Shown here piece after piece: positions 24,224-33,236 of a stretch of DNA of 40,891 nt. The position numbers were made by a program, and so were the translations under genes. The notes below the pieces were generated by a model, which saw only the letters and a program-made list of their open reading frames with translations, had not been told where the DNA came from and ran no database searches. Positions within the stretch are counted from its first letter, which is position 1; each line of letters starts with the position of its first letter. Source of the stretch: Planctomycetota bacterium (GTDB lineage: Bacteria; Planctomycetota; JACOTG01; JAJDCM01); the NCBI GenBank assembly GCA_029260825.1, contig JAJDCM010000125.1, positions 1-40,891 of the forward strand. Direction: 5' to 3'.

Positions 24224-27200
24224 CGAATACTTCGATTGAACAATACGGAAACTGTATCCCCGAGTGCATTGGCCGCGGCGAGCTCGCGATCCCCATCTCC
24301 ATCCAGATCAATCGCCACGACCGCGCGTGGTCCAAACCCCGCTCGATAGGTCAGGGATTCAAAGAAGAGACCCTTGCCCTTGCCGCTTTGTTTCCCGCAG
24401 AAGCTGCCTTCTCCGGAGTTGAGAAAGACCGAGATGCTATTGCTTCGCGAATTGGAAACCGCCAGGTCTCTTCTTCCGTCTCCGTCAAGATCAGCAATCT
24501 CCACCGCCGACGGTCCAAGTCCGGCAAACAGGAACTCACGGCACTCAAAAAAGCCATCTCCAGGATTGGGAAACACGGAAACGCTTTCTTCATCATGGAC
24601 GACAACCAGATCTGCCAGGCCATCCGCAGTGAGATCGCCAAGAGATAGCCCTCGAGGAGCAACCCCGACGCTAAGATTTACAAACGGCGAAAAGTTGCCA
24701 TCCCCCTCGTTCAGGAGGATGGTGATATCTCCTCCCGACGTACTTGCCAGGGCAAGATCTGTCGAACCGTCGTTGTCAAGATCAGCGGCATCGATGCTAT
24801 CGGCGACACTCCCGACCCCGAACTCGATGGGCGGTTCGAAGCTTGCATTCCCCAGATTGCGAAGAACGACAACAACTCCATTTCCGCCCTGGAAAATGCT
24901 CACCGCCACATCCAAGCAACCATCATCATCAAAATCACGGAGAACAAGCCCCTGAGGAGACCCACCCACGTCAAAGAATTCGGCAGGCGCAAAGACTCCA
25001 CCTCCCATGTTCTGGAGGATGGCAATGTCGCTACCTCCGCGATTGGCAATCGCAAGATCAAGAAGTCCATCTCCGGTCAGATCTCCGGAAGAGATTGACT
25101 TGGGAGAAATCCCGACGCCCAGATCAATCCGACTCTCAAAGCTTCCGTTTCCCTGGTTGAACACAACCGACACCGAATCATCGTCGAAGTTGACTGTTGC
25201 CAGGTCAAAGTCGCCGTCTTCGTCGAAATCGGCAAAGACCACGTCTTCCGGTGTTTGGCCGACAGCATGGCGCTCCTGACTCAGAAACGTGCCATCCCCT
25301 CGATTCAAGACAATTGAAACCGTCCGACTTCCTGCATCGGCAAGGACAAGATCCAGATCTCCGTCTCCATCGAGTTCGCCGATAGCGACCGTGTTTGGAA
25401 GGTCTCCGGAACCGTAGCGAAGTTGAGGAGCAAAGGTTCCATCACCATTGTTCAGGAGAACAGAGACATTGTCACTGGCAAGGTTTCCTGCGGCAATATC
25501 GGGAAAACCGTCCGAGTTAAGATCTCCAAGAGCAAGAGAGCGGGGCTCCACTCCAACATCGTAGGTGACATGGTCGGTGAGGGTCCCGTCCCCAGCATTC
25601 AGGAAAACGGAAATGCTATCGGAGAAGAAATTCGCAACCGCCACGTCGACTTGACCGTCCCCGTCCAGATCATCCGCTGCCACACCGACCGGAGCGTTTC
25701 CGGTTCGATAGAGGTTCGGGTCGATCTCGAAACCCTTCCCCGTATTCCGCAACACGGTGACCCGAAGTCCTCCCGTGTTGGTGACGATCAGATCAACTCC
25801 ACCAAAACCCTTTTGTTCTCCCTCCTGGAAGGGATCCAGCTCGGCGGCAGCGATGGAAATCGGCGAGTTCCGGGCAGGGAAGAAGATCGGCTCAGAAAAA
25901 GACCCCTGCCTGAAGTTGAAGAGAATCGCCACATCATCACTGAAGAGATTGGCCACCGCGATGTCGAGAGTTTGATCCTCGTTGAGATCGGCGATTGCGA
26001 CCGAAATAGGGCCGATTCCTACCGGGAAAACCATCTGAGGAGCGAAAGTCCCATTTCCGTTATTCATGAGAACAGAGACATCGTTTCCACTGAAGTTCGC
26101 CGCACAAATGTCATTGAAGCCGTCACCGTCGAAATCGCCAAGAGCAAGAGATCTTGGCCCCCTCCCCACGTCGTAGCTTTGTCTCGGGAAAAACGTTCCG
26201 TCGCCGCGATTGATCAGGACCGTGACTTGATTGGCCAGGAGGTTGACCACGGCAATATCCTCTCCCGGCTGGCCATCGAGTTCCCCGACCACCGCCGCCT
26301 CCGGAGAGTTTGCGGCAAATTGCGGATCCGGAAAAAGGAGGCCGGAAAAGAGGGGTTGCAGGACCAACATTCCCACGTCGGTAATTCCCCCGGGAATCAC
26401 CGGAAGTGGCTCGGAGGATCCACCCAGTTTATCTTCTGGTCTTTGACCAGCGACCGAACCAATAATCGTGACGTCGTCGGCTCCGCCGGGAAGAGTGATC
26501 TCAAAAGAGAAGAAGCCATCTGGCTCCTGACTCAGACCGCTGCCTCCGAACGTCGATGTCATTTGCGCACCGATAAAAGGCTCGCGATTGGGACCCAGCA
26601 CACGGCCCTCACAGAAGGTCGTTCTCACCTCGGTTTGAACTTCCACTCGAACAACCGTCACCACTCCATCCGCGACCGCGCTGATGAAGCTGACCCCCTC
26701 ACCCTGCGCAACAACGAAGCCATCAGGGCCGACGGTCACCACGTTCGGATTGCTCGGACGGTAAACCGTCCCTCTCGTCCCTCGTTCGGTCAGATCAAGC
26801 TCGGTGCTATCGGAGAGAAAGCCCGTCACGTGAAGTCGCGTCTTTTCACCGACTCGCAGGAGCCGTTGTTCCACCACCATGCTCAAAGATTCGAGTAAAC
26901 CCGGCGGAGACTCCACGATCTGCAATTCACCAAGGGGCAAGGATTCACCAATTGCGAGCTGAAATGGATCCGTCGACACGAAGAGAGTCTGTCCATCGAC
27001 CAACCCAACTCCGGTGACTCGATCAAAATGATCGCTGAGAGTATCGGAGAGGCTTCCCGGCCCCAGGAACCCGAACTCATCCGGAGCAGGAATGTTCTCC
27101 ACCCGGTAGCTGCCGTTCTCGCTGACCCGTGCAGTGCGTCCTCCAACCGTTACCGTCCATCTTTCGTCCAGCTTCGTTCCAAAGTCAGGCTTTCCGATTC

Positions 27201-30200
27201 CCCTGATGACATCGCTTCCCGCCAATCCATCACAGGAAAAATCTCCGGGAAGAGCCGACGGAGCCCCGACATTCACATGAAACCGTCCACCATGCCCAGG
27301 AGCAAAAGAGGCTCCAAACATCCAGGTACGTGGATCGTTGTAGAAGATGCTCTGGGCAAAAGGGGCTCCCGAACCGGGAGAAGAGGCCGAGGCAAAGGCG
27401 TCGATGTGCCGCAAAACCACGGAAAGGTCGTAGCCGATCTCCGGATTGTCAACAAGGAGATCGCGGATCGCAAAGAGAACCGGCTCATTCTCGTAGACTC
27501 CCGAGAACGAATGCCGGAGAGCTCCAGCAGGAGGAACCATGTCAGCTGGGATCTCTACCGCAACGAACCCACCTCCGAACTCGATGATCACACTGTTGTC
27601 ACCCAGGGGATCACTCGGAGTGCCGGCAGCAACGTAGGATTCTCCGTCCGCCAAGGTGTGAGTCCGATAGAAGGTTGCGGACACTCCATCTTCGGGGTTT
27701 CCATCCTCGGAGGGTGTATCGACATCGATATCTCGACCCGCTTCGTGTTCGAGGTGGCGACAGGAATCTCCTCCTTGAGGAAGACTCAGGTCATCGATCC
27801 TCAAGACCTCGGGAGAACCTCCGAGGAGTCCTGCAGCGTCGATGAGCTCAAGAGCCCAGCTCGTTCCCCATTCAAATTCGTCACCCTCCTGAGATCGGTT
27901 CAGGTTCAACCATCCCGGGCCCTTCTCTCCGAGCCTCTTCCACTCGGGGGGATTCGCAGATGAGAGATACTGCTGGGCCTCCGGCGCGAAGTCCTCTCTC
28001 GGGAGATTCGAATTGTCGGGTTCACTCCCCTCACCGGGGCCGCAGGATCCGGGATTTTCGTCCGCCACCGCCCGATTGAAGAGACCCGTCGCCCACCGGG
28101 TGTCGATGGAAAGGGGAAGCTCTCCACCGACCTCAAGCGGCGCTCCAGTCATCCCGGGATAGCCCAGAAAACCGAGTCGCTGCTCCCGGCGAAAGACATC
28201 GAGAGCCGTGGGATCTCCAAAGGACAAACGGTCATCCCCGCTCACCGAATAACCACAACCGATATCGAAGATGATGACGCTCAGAATCGTCTGAGCCGAA
28301 CTCTTGCAGGTCGCCTTCAGCTTGACCTGAGTTCGACCCGTGGTTGCCGGAATGAAGTGAAACACACCGGTCTCTCGCAGGAGGTCCCCGGAACCGGCGA
28401 ATTCCGCGATCGTCCCCCGCACTGCAGGAGGCCGCAGGGTCACGCGGAACCGGGTGAGGTCGGTCCGGGATAGGTCCACGGTCACGACGTCGCCGATCTT
28501 TCCTTTCACGATGCGGACGAGCTTGTTCGGATTCCGACGCTCATCGTCGGGTGTGACACTTGAACGTCCGACGAGATCGACACCCATGGAGTCTGTATCC
28601 ACAATTTCCCGGCCACAGGTGTACGTCACTTCCACGTTGGCATCCGACGGGCTCACGAACCGGGTTCGATACACCGCTTGATCGGTCGGTCCGGCTGGTT
28701 CTCCTCCAACCCAGTGGAAGGTCCCGCCTGCGGGGCCGGCGCTGGCTACATAGGTAATGACCTGGTCAAAACAGGCCGCATCCGGTCCGCGAATAATCGA
28801 TACGCTGCATTTTTCAAGACTGCTGGTCGAAGGATACGGTGGGCAGGTCGCGCCCCACCTGGCTTCCGAGATTCCGCTTCCGGCGTCCGACGACAAGATG
28901 CTTCCATCCGAGCGAACCTGACCGGAGGCAACAACCTCAAAACTGCCAAACTCAGGAAAGTAGGAAAGGAAGTTCACGACCGTCCCCTTGGGCAGGGCAG
29001 ACGTGTTCGGAGCTTCAACACGAATCGGTGGATCAAACGTGGCCCCCGCGGGCTGGATGGTCCAGGCAAGAAGGGGGTCGGCCCCATCCGGGAGAGGCAG
29101 GGGAAGATCATCCCGGTGGACCTGGTTCAAGGAAATCGAAGTCCCCTCTTTTGCCGGCGTTCCGTCGGGAAGAGTCATCGACTCGGCCGCAACGATCATT
29201 TTGAACCCCTCCACTCCGTCGACCGTCAGGATCGTGTCCCGAAGAAGACTGTACTGCCGGACGTTTTCTTCAAAAAGCCGAGGGAGCCGGACCGGAGACG
29301 AGACCCGATTCTCGGTGTTGGGGATGATCAGAAGGCTCAAATCCTGAGAGGGATAAGATCCGGGCGAAACATCAACACCGCCCGCGGAACCGATGTGAAA
29401 TGCAGTTGATCCATCGATGCGGAGGTTTGCAAAACCGGAGGGAATGAAGGAGAAGTTGAACTGACCTTCACTGCTTGACTCCACAAGAATTGGTTCCGCA
29501 CCTTGCACCTCGAGCAGACAGGAGGCGCCTTGAATCGGTTGCCCCGCGTTGTCCAGAACAACACCGATCAAGCTCGTGGGAATGGAAGGATCTCGTTCCA
29601 CGGCCAGCAAGGAAAACACGGCTGCAGGGTTCGAATTCCCGTCAAAGCTGGCCGAAACTTCGTGAGAGCCCGGTTCACCCGAAAGGGTCAAGTTCGCTTC
29701 GGCGTGGCCCGTAAGATCCGTGAGGACCGTCAAAGTCGATTCGCCACCGAATGTCCCTGAAGTCGCCGTGAATTGCACTCCAATGCCGGGGACACCGCTT
29801 GTTCCGTCACTCACCCAGACCCGGAGCGGCTCGGCGAGCACCGAACCGACCTCACCGATCTGGTGATCTCCCGACCCCACGCTGACCTGGGATGGGGCTT
29901 CGGGATTGGCGGACGCGCAGAACACCGCGCTTCCCGTGATCCCCGAACTCGTCACTCCAACCCGGTTGTTCCCCCGCCCGGTTTCCGATCCGAGGGTCCA
30001 AAGGGCCTGGGCCATGCCGTTCGCGTCCGAGCGTACCTGCAAAGAAGGTGTCGGCGAAGCAACCCCATCCGATAGGGTTCCATTGCTTCGAACAATATTG
30101 AAGGTCACAACTTTGTCAGCGAAAGGCAGGCCACCCTCCTGGAGAACCCTGACGACGATGGGCTCAGGGAGCTCGGTATCGACGAGACCCCCCTGAAGAT

Positions 30201-30954
30201 TCCCGGAAACGACTTCGATCCTCGCCCTTGTGTCGTCCACCTGGTTGACGGTTACCGTCCGGGATGCCAAGTTGCCGAGCTGGTCGAGGGCGATCACTTC
30301 CAGCACGCTTGACTGTCCCCTCGGAAGGGGCACTTGTTTCGCCAGGAACGTCCCGTTGTTGCCCGTCCCGACGTTCACCTCCGCTTCGAGGGGCGGACCA
30401 CCATTCACTCGCACTGAAACCGAGAGCCCGCGGAATCCGCTCAAGACGTCTCCCACCCGACCCAGCACTTCGATGCTCGTGGAGAAGAGACCTGCTCCCT
30501 CCCCGGGAAAATCGACAAACAACCCAGGTGCTTGAAGATCATTGGTGATCGCAATGAGAGTGGCGGAACTTGAGGGAAGATCCGGAGCCGTCGAGGTGAG
30601 AGAAAACCGATTCACCCGGTTCAGATCAAGTGGAAGAGTAGCTCGAAAGCGACCGTCAAGGACTGGAAACGTGCGGAGACCAGACGGTCCACGAACCTCA
30701 ACCGCCTTGGCATTCAAAGCCGTACCAAGAAGATCGATCGACAACTCGCTCGTGATGAGATCTACCGGATCCAGTTCGGGAGGAGATGGATCGAGCGGCT
30801 CTTCGGTTGGTGGAGGCGGCGGGGGCGGTGGCGGTGGCCCCGGCGGACCCACCACGGATCCTCCGCCACTTGAGCTGCTGTCACAGGCGGAGAGTGAAAG
30901 ACACAGGAAGAACAGGAACGCAATACAAAGGAGCCGATCAGGGGAACTTTTCAC
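24220..30954 (-). CDS. Giant surface lipoprotein with Ig-like domains, LAS-peptidase-like motif and 14 FG-GAP/VCBS blades
   Basis: A 2244-residue lipoprotein. The lipobox LSLSAC places the lipidated Cys at residue 24, followed by a Ser/Gly linker and ten prolines (40-49). Domains by motif: Big_1-like at ~243-345 and ~355-452; carboxypeptidase-regulatory-like at ~463-540 and ~1447-1505; Big_2-like at ~1358-1440. The segment ~900-1235 carries HEAGRDID (His1070, Asp1077) and HGGRFHV (His1221, His1226), resembling MepA/M74-type LAS metallopeptidases. Residues ~1545-2244 hold 14 repeats of ~50 residues, each with LxxGDxDGDGxxDxAVAN and VSVxLNxGDGTF, the FG-GAP/VCBS beta-propeller unit with calcium-type DxDGDG loops. 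The start is GTG with AGGAGG only 3 bases away. It is first in a five-gene operon and overlaps the barrel gene by 4 bases. It is probably a surface-exposed adhesin, receptor or enzyme scaffold; the function is not established. Confidence 0.88.
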   Translation of the reverse strand: MKSSPDRLLCIAFLFFLCLSLSACDSSSSGGGSVVGPPGPPPPPPPPPPTEEPLDPSPPELDPVDLITSELSIDLLGTALNAKAVEVRGPSGLRTFPVLDGRFRATLPLDLNRVNRFSLTSTAPDLPSSSATLIAITNDLQAPGLFVDFPGEGAGLFSTSIEVLGRVGDVLSGFRGLSVSVRVNGGPPLEAEVNVGTGNNGTFLAKQVPLPRGQSSVLEVIALDQLGNLASRTVTVNQVDDTRARIEVVSGNLQGGLVDTELPEPIVVRVLQEGGLPFADKVVTFNIVRSNGTLSDGVASPTPSLQVRSDANGMAQALWTLGSETGRGNNRVGVTSSGITGSAVFCASANPEAPSQVSVGSGDHQIGEVGSVLAEPLRVWVSDGTSGVPGIGVQFTATSGTFGGESTLTVLTDLTGHAEANLTLSGEPGSHEVSASFDGNSNPAAVFSLLAVERDPSIPTSLIGVVLDNAGQPIQGASCLLEVQGAEPILVESSSEGQFNFSFIPSGFANLRIDGSTAFHIGSAGGVDVSPGSYPSQDLSLLIIPNTENRVSSPVRLPRLFEENVRQYSLLRDTILTVDGVEGFKMIVAAESMTLPDGTPAKEGTSISLNQVHRDDLPLPLPDGADPLLAWTIQPAGATFDPPIRVEAPNTSALPKGTVVNFLSYFPEFGSFEVVASGQVRSDGSILSSDAGSGISEARWGATCPPYPSTSSLEKCSVSIIRGPDAACFDQVITYVASAGPAGGTFHWVGGEPAGPTDQAVYRTRFVSPSDANVEVTYTCGREIVDTDSMGVDLVGRSSVTPDDERRNPNKLVRIVKGKIGDVVTVDLSRTDLTRFRVTLRPPAVRGTIAEFAGSGDLLRETGVFHFIPATTGRTQVKLKATCKSSAQTILSVIIFDIGCGYSVSGDDRLSFGDPTALDVFRREQRLGFLGYPGMTGAPLEVGGELPLSIDTRWATGLFNRAVADENPGSCGPGEGSEPDNSNLPREDFAPEAQQYLSSANPPEWKRLGEKGPGWLNLNRSQEGDEFEWGTSWALELIDAAGLLGGSPEVLRIDDLSLPQGGDSCRHLEHEAGRDIDVDTPSEDGNPEDGVSATFYRTHTLADGESYVAAGTPSDPLGDNSVIIEFGGGFVAVEIPADMVPPAGALRHSFSGVYENEPVLFAIRDLLVDNPEIGYDLSVVLRHIDAFASASSPGSGAPFAQSIFYNDPRTWMFGASFAPGHGGRFHVNVGAPSALPGDFSCDGLAGSDVIRGIGKPDFGTKLDERWTVTVGGRTARVSENGSYRVENIPAPDEFGFLGPGSLSDTLSDHFDRVTGVGLVDGQTLFVSTDPFQLAIGESLPLGELQIVESPPGLLESLSMVVEQRLLRVGEKTRLHVTGFLSDSTELDLTERGTRGTVYRPSNPNVVTVGPDGFVVAQGEGVSFISAVADGVVTVVRVEVQTEVRTTFCEGRVLGPNREPFIGAQMTSTFGGSGLSQEPDGFFSFEITLPGGADDVTIIGSVAGQRPEDKLGGSSEPLPVIPGGITDVGMLVLQPLFSGLLFPDPQFAANSPEAAVVGELDGQPGEDIAVVNLLANQVTVLINRGDGTFFPRQSYDVGRGPRSLALGDFDGDGFNDICAANFSGNDVSVLMNNGNGTFAPQMVFPVGIGPISVAIADLNEDQTLDIAVANLFSDDVAILFNFRQGSFSEPIFFPARNSPISIAAAELDPFQEGEQKGFGGVDLIVTNTGGLRVTVLRNTGKGFEIDPNLYRTGNAPVGVAADDLDGDGQVDVAVANFFSDSISVFLNAGDGTLTDHVTYDVGVEPRSLALGDLNSDGFPDIAAGNLASDNVSVLLNNGDGTFAPQLRYGSGDLPNTVAIGELDGDGDLDLVLADAGSRTVSIVLNRGDGTFLSQERHAVGQTPEDVVFADFDEDGDFDLATVNFDDDSVSVVFNQGNGSFESRIDLGVGISPKSISSGDLTGDGLLDLAIANRGGSDIAILQNMGGGVFAPAEFFDVGGSPQGLVLRDFDDDGCLDVAVSIFQGGNGVVVVLRNLGNASFEPPIEFGVGSVADSIDAADLDNDGSTDLALASTSGGDITILLNEGDGNFSPFVNLSVGVAPRGLSLGDLTADGLADLVVVHDEESVSVFPNPGDGFFECREFLFAGLGPSAVEIADLDGDGRRDLAVSNSRSNSISVFLNSGEGSFCGKQSGKGKGLFFESLTYRAGFGPRAVVAIDLDGDGDRELAAANALGDTVSVLFNRSIR

Positions 30955-31181
30955 AGGCCTCCTACCTTCTTTTCATCAGGCAACGGTGTCGGCGCTAAGA
31001 CTCCCAAATCTGACAGCCAAGCTTGACCCCCTCCCTGGGCCATCGTGCTCAAGAAAATGAGCATACGGCGGATAACTGATGGAGTCAAGTCTAGGAGATC
31101 GTCGGTTGAGAACCTCTTGTTCGGGGCAGCAGATTCGCCGATGCCATTGCGCTGCCCCGTGCCCCTCGATACCATGCCAAC
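30955..31181. promoter_or_regulatory. Divergent promoter region, giant-lipoprotein operon and sulfatase-like gene
   Basis: This 227-base gap must drive the minus-strand five-gene operon and the plus-strand sulfatase-like gene. AGGAGG for the giant gene lies at 30958-30963. On the plus side I see no SD before the ATG at 31182. A weak TTGCGC (31147-31152), 17 bases, TACCAT (31170-31175) arrangement would place +1 at the start codon. On the minus strand no convincing -35/-10 pair stood out. An inverted repeat occurs at 31122-31159. Confidence 0.4.
31122..31159. repeat. 9-bp perfect inverted repeat upstream of the sulfatase-like gene
   Basis: cggggcagc (31122-31130) and gctgccccg (31151-31159) are perfect inverted copies separated by 20 bases. 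The repeat ends 22 bases before the ATG and overlaps the possible -35 hexamer (31147-31152). It could be an operator or a leader hairpin. There is no T-run after it, so it is not an ordinary terminator. Confidence 0.5.
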
Positions 31182-33236
31182 ATGAAAAAATGCACTTGGT
31201 TCTCGTTGGCCGGAGTCTTCTTTCTTCTTTCAAGTTGTGCTCCCACAACGCCTTCGCCCACGAACATTATTCTGCTCACTCTGGACACAACCCGAACCGA
31301 CGCACTTTCCTGCTACGGGGGATCCGGGGCCAAGACTCCCCATCTGGATCGGCTCGCCAAGGAAGGAGTTCGTTTCGAGGAGGCCTACACAACCACACCG
31401 CTTACCCTTCCCTCTCACGCGTCGATTCTGACCGGAACCTATCCTCCCCACCACGGCGCCAGAGATAATGGTTCTTACCGAGTGGAAGAAGAAAACCAGA
31501 CCCTGGCCGAAGTTCTAGGGGCAAACGGCTACGACACAGCGGCTTTCATCGCTTCCTTCCCCCTCGATTCGCGGTTCGGAACCCACCAGGGGTTTCGGGT
31601 CTACGACGATGACCTTTCCTCTGGAAACCAAAAGAGCCAGCACACTTACCGAGAGCGACGAGCATCTTCAGTTGTCGATTCAGCCCTTCGCTGGTTCAAG
31701 GGGAGGAAAGACGGGCCATTCTTTATGTGGCTGCACTTTTTTGATCCTCATGCCCCCTACTCTTCCCCGACCCAGGGGGCCTCCGACCCGTATCTTGCGG
31801 AAGTGACCGGCATGGATGCGGAAATCGGGAGATTTCTGGGCGCCCTTGCCGATCAGGACGCCCTGGAAGAGACCATCATCCTTGTTGTCGGAGACCACGG
31901 TGAGGGACGGGCGAACCCTCACCCGGAGAAAACCCACGGGCTCTTTCTCTACGATGAAACCCTTCGAGTCCCCCTCTTGCTCCACCACCCAGGATCGATC
32001 CCCTCGGGACGCGTCGTTCAGGACGTCGTGAGCGTTGTGGACATTGTTCCCACCACTCTTGAGCTCCTGGATCTTCCTCCTTCTGATTGCCAGGGAGAAA
32101 GCTGGGTTCCCTCGCTCCTTCGAGGTGAATCCCTCCGTTCGGACCGAGCCGTCTACCTCGAGACTTTGCAACCCCACAATCTCTATGGATGGAGTTCCCT
32201 CTGTGGAATTCGAAAAGGGGATTGGAAATACATCCGGGCGCCCCACCCCGAACTCTACAACCTGAAAACGGATCCGACCGAGTCCAAGAACCTCCTGGCA
32301 ACGGAAACGGAGATGGCCGCAGAACTCGCCAAACTCCTGGATGAGACTCGAAAACAAATCACCCGATCCGCCCCCCCTGGTTTTGGTCGACACTCGGTGG
32401 ATGCAAAGGCTTTCAGCGCCCTTGAAGCCCTGGGCTATGTGACTGGTTCCGCCTCGGACCTGGATCCCCAAGACCACTCCGATCCACTTGATTCAGCTCT
32501 TATCCTCGGGAAAGACCCCAAAGACTTCATCTCGGTGGTGGGTCTCCTCGATGAGGCACGGGTCCTTCAAGAACAAAAACGATTCGGAGAGTGTCTTGAA
32601 AAGACAAGGAAAGCGCTGACTACCGATCCCGACAATCGAAACGCCCTCTCGACCCAGGCGAAGACCCTCGGTCTCTTGCAACGCCATCGAGAAGCAGAGC
32701 AAACCTACCGAAAACTCTTGAAGCTCGACCCGAACAACGCCATCGCGCTCTATGGCACGGGCCTGGCCCTCTATAGCCAGGCGGAGAAAATCGGGAAGAC
32801 TGGAGACACGAAGGGCGAGGCGCGTCTCCTGGAACGGGCACAGATTCAATACCTGAGAGCAATCCATGTGGAACCCTTCCATGTCCTCTCTCATCTCAAT
32901 CTCGGCAACTGCTACGCCAAGAAGAAGAAGTATCAGGAGGCTCAGGCAAAATATGAAAAGGTGCTCGAACTCGAACCTGGCCATCTCCTCGGACATCGCA
33001 ACAGCGCGTCGGTGCTGATCTCACAGCGGTTGCACCGAGAGGCCATCCCCCATCTCCAGGCTGTTCTACGCCAAACCCCGGGGGACAACGCGATGGTCTA
33101 CAACCTGGCTCTTTGCCTCGAGCAGGTCGGGAACCTCATTCAAGCCAGGAGCATTCTTCAACAGTTGCAGCAGCTCAAGCCAAACGATCCCCGGATTTCA
33201 CGGGATCTTCGACGGGTTGAAGAGAAGATGGGGTAG
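31182..33236 (+). CDS. Sulfatase-superfamily lipoprotein with TPR tail, Thr at the nucleophile position
   Basis: A 684-residue lipoprotein (lipobox LLSSC, Cys at residue 19). Residues ~27-380 are a sulfatase/alkaline-phosphatase-superfamily domain with metal-site NIILLTLDTTRTD (Asp35) and VVGDHGEG (Asp238, His239). The site that is C/S-x-P-x-R in true sulfatases reads TLPSH (Thr75 to His79) before ASILTGTYP. The formylglycine Cys/Ser is thus Thr and the Arg is His. This favours a phosphohydrolase, phosphotransferase or other non-sulfatase reaction. Residues ~440-684 are TPR repeats, including YRKLLKLDPNNAIALYGTGLALY and AQAKYEKVLELEPGHLLGHRNSA. It stands divergent from the giant-lipoprotein operon and ends 175 bases before the PSCyt2 gene. 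The substrate is unknown. Confidence 0.85.
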   Translation: MKKCTWFSLAGVFFLLSSCAPTTPSPTNIILLTLDTTRTDALSCYGGSGAKTPHLDRLAKEGVRFEEAYTTTPLTLPSHASILTGTYPPHHGARDNGSYRVEEENQTLAEVLGANGYDTAAFIASFPLDSRFGTHQGFRVYDDDLSSGNQKSQHTYRERRASSVVDSALRWFKGRKDGPFFMWLHFFDPHAPYSSPTQGASDPYLAEVTGMDAEIGRFLGALADQDALEETIILVVGDHGEGRANPHPEKTHGLFLYDETLRVPLLLHHPGSIPSGRVVQDVVSVVDIVPTTLELLDLPPSDCQGESWVPSLLRGESLRSDRAVYLETLQPHNLYGWSSLCGIRKGDWKYIRAPHPELYNLKTDPTESKNLLATETEMAAELAKLLDETRKQITRSAPPGFGRHSVDAKAFSALEALGYVTGSASDLDPQDHSDPLDSALILGKDPKDFISVVGLLDEARVLQEQKRFGECLEKTRKALTTDPDNRNALSTQAKTLGLLQRHREAEQTYRKLLKLDPNNAIALYGTGLALYSQAEKIGKTGDTKGEARLLERAQIQYLRAIHVEPFHVLSHLNLGNCYAKKKKYQEAQAKYEKVLELEPGHLLGHRNSASVLISQRLHREAIPHLQAVLRQTPGDNAMVYNLALCLEQVGNLIQARSILQQLQQLKPNDPRISRDLRRVEEKMG

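Noticed and set aside
24220..26320. Roughly 150-bp periodic DNA similarity that might look like a repeat array or CRISPR
   Set aside because: The period equals one propeller blade (~50 codons) and the units diverge at synonymous and variable positions. It is coding repetition, not a CRISPR or a non-coding repeat.
25423..26898. 491-residue plus-strand open frame
   Set aside because: It is the complement of the FG-GAP repeat region. Its periodic motifs simply mirror the DxDGDG repeats of the real gene.
30800..30850. GGC/GGT-rich plus-strand run as a possible G-quadruplex or microsatellite
   Set aside because: It is explained by ten proline codons in the giant lipoprotein. A G-quadruplex effect cannot be supported from sequence alone.
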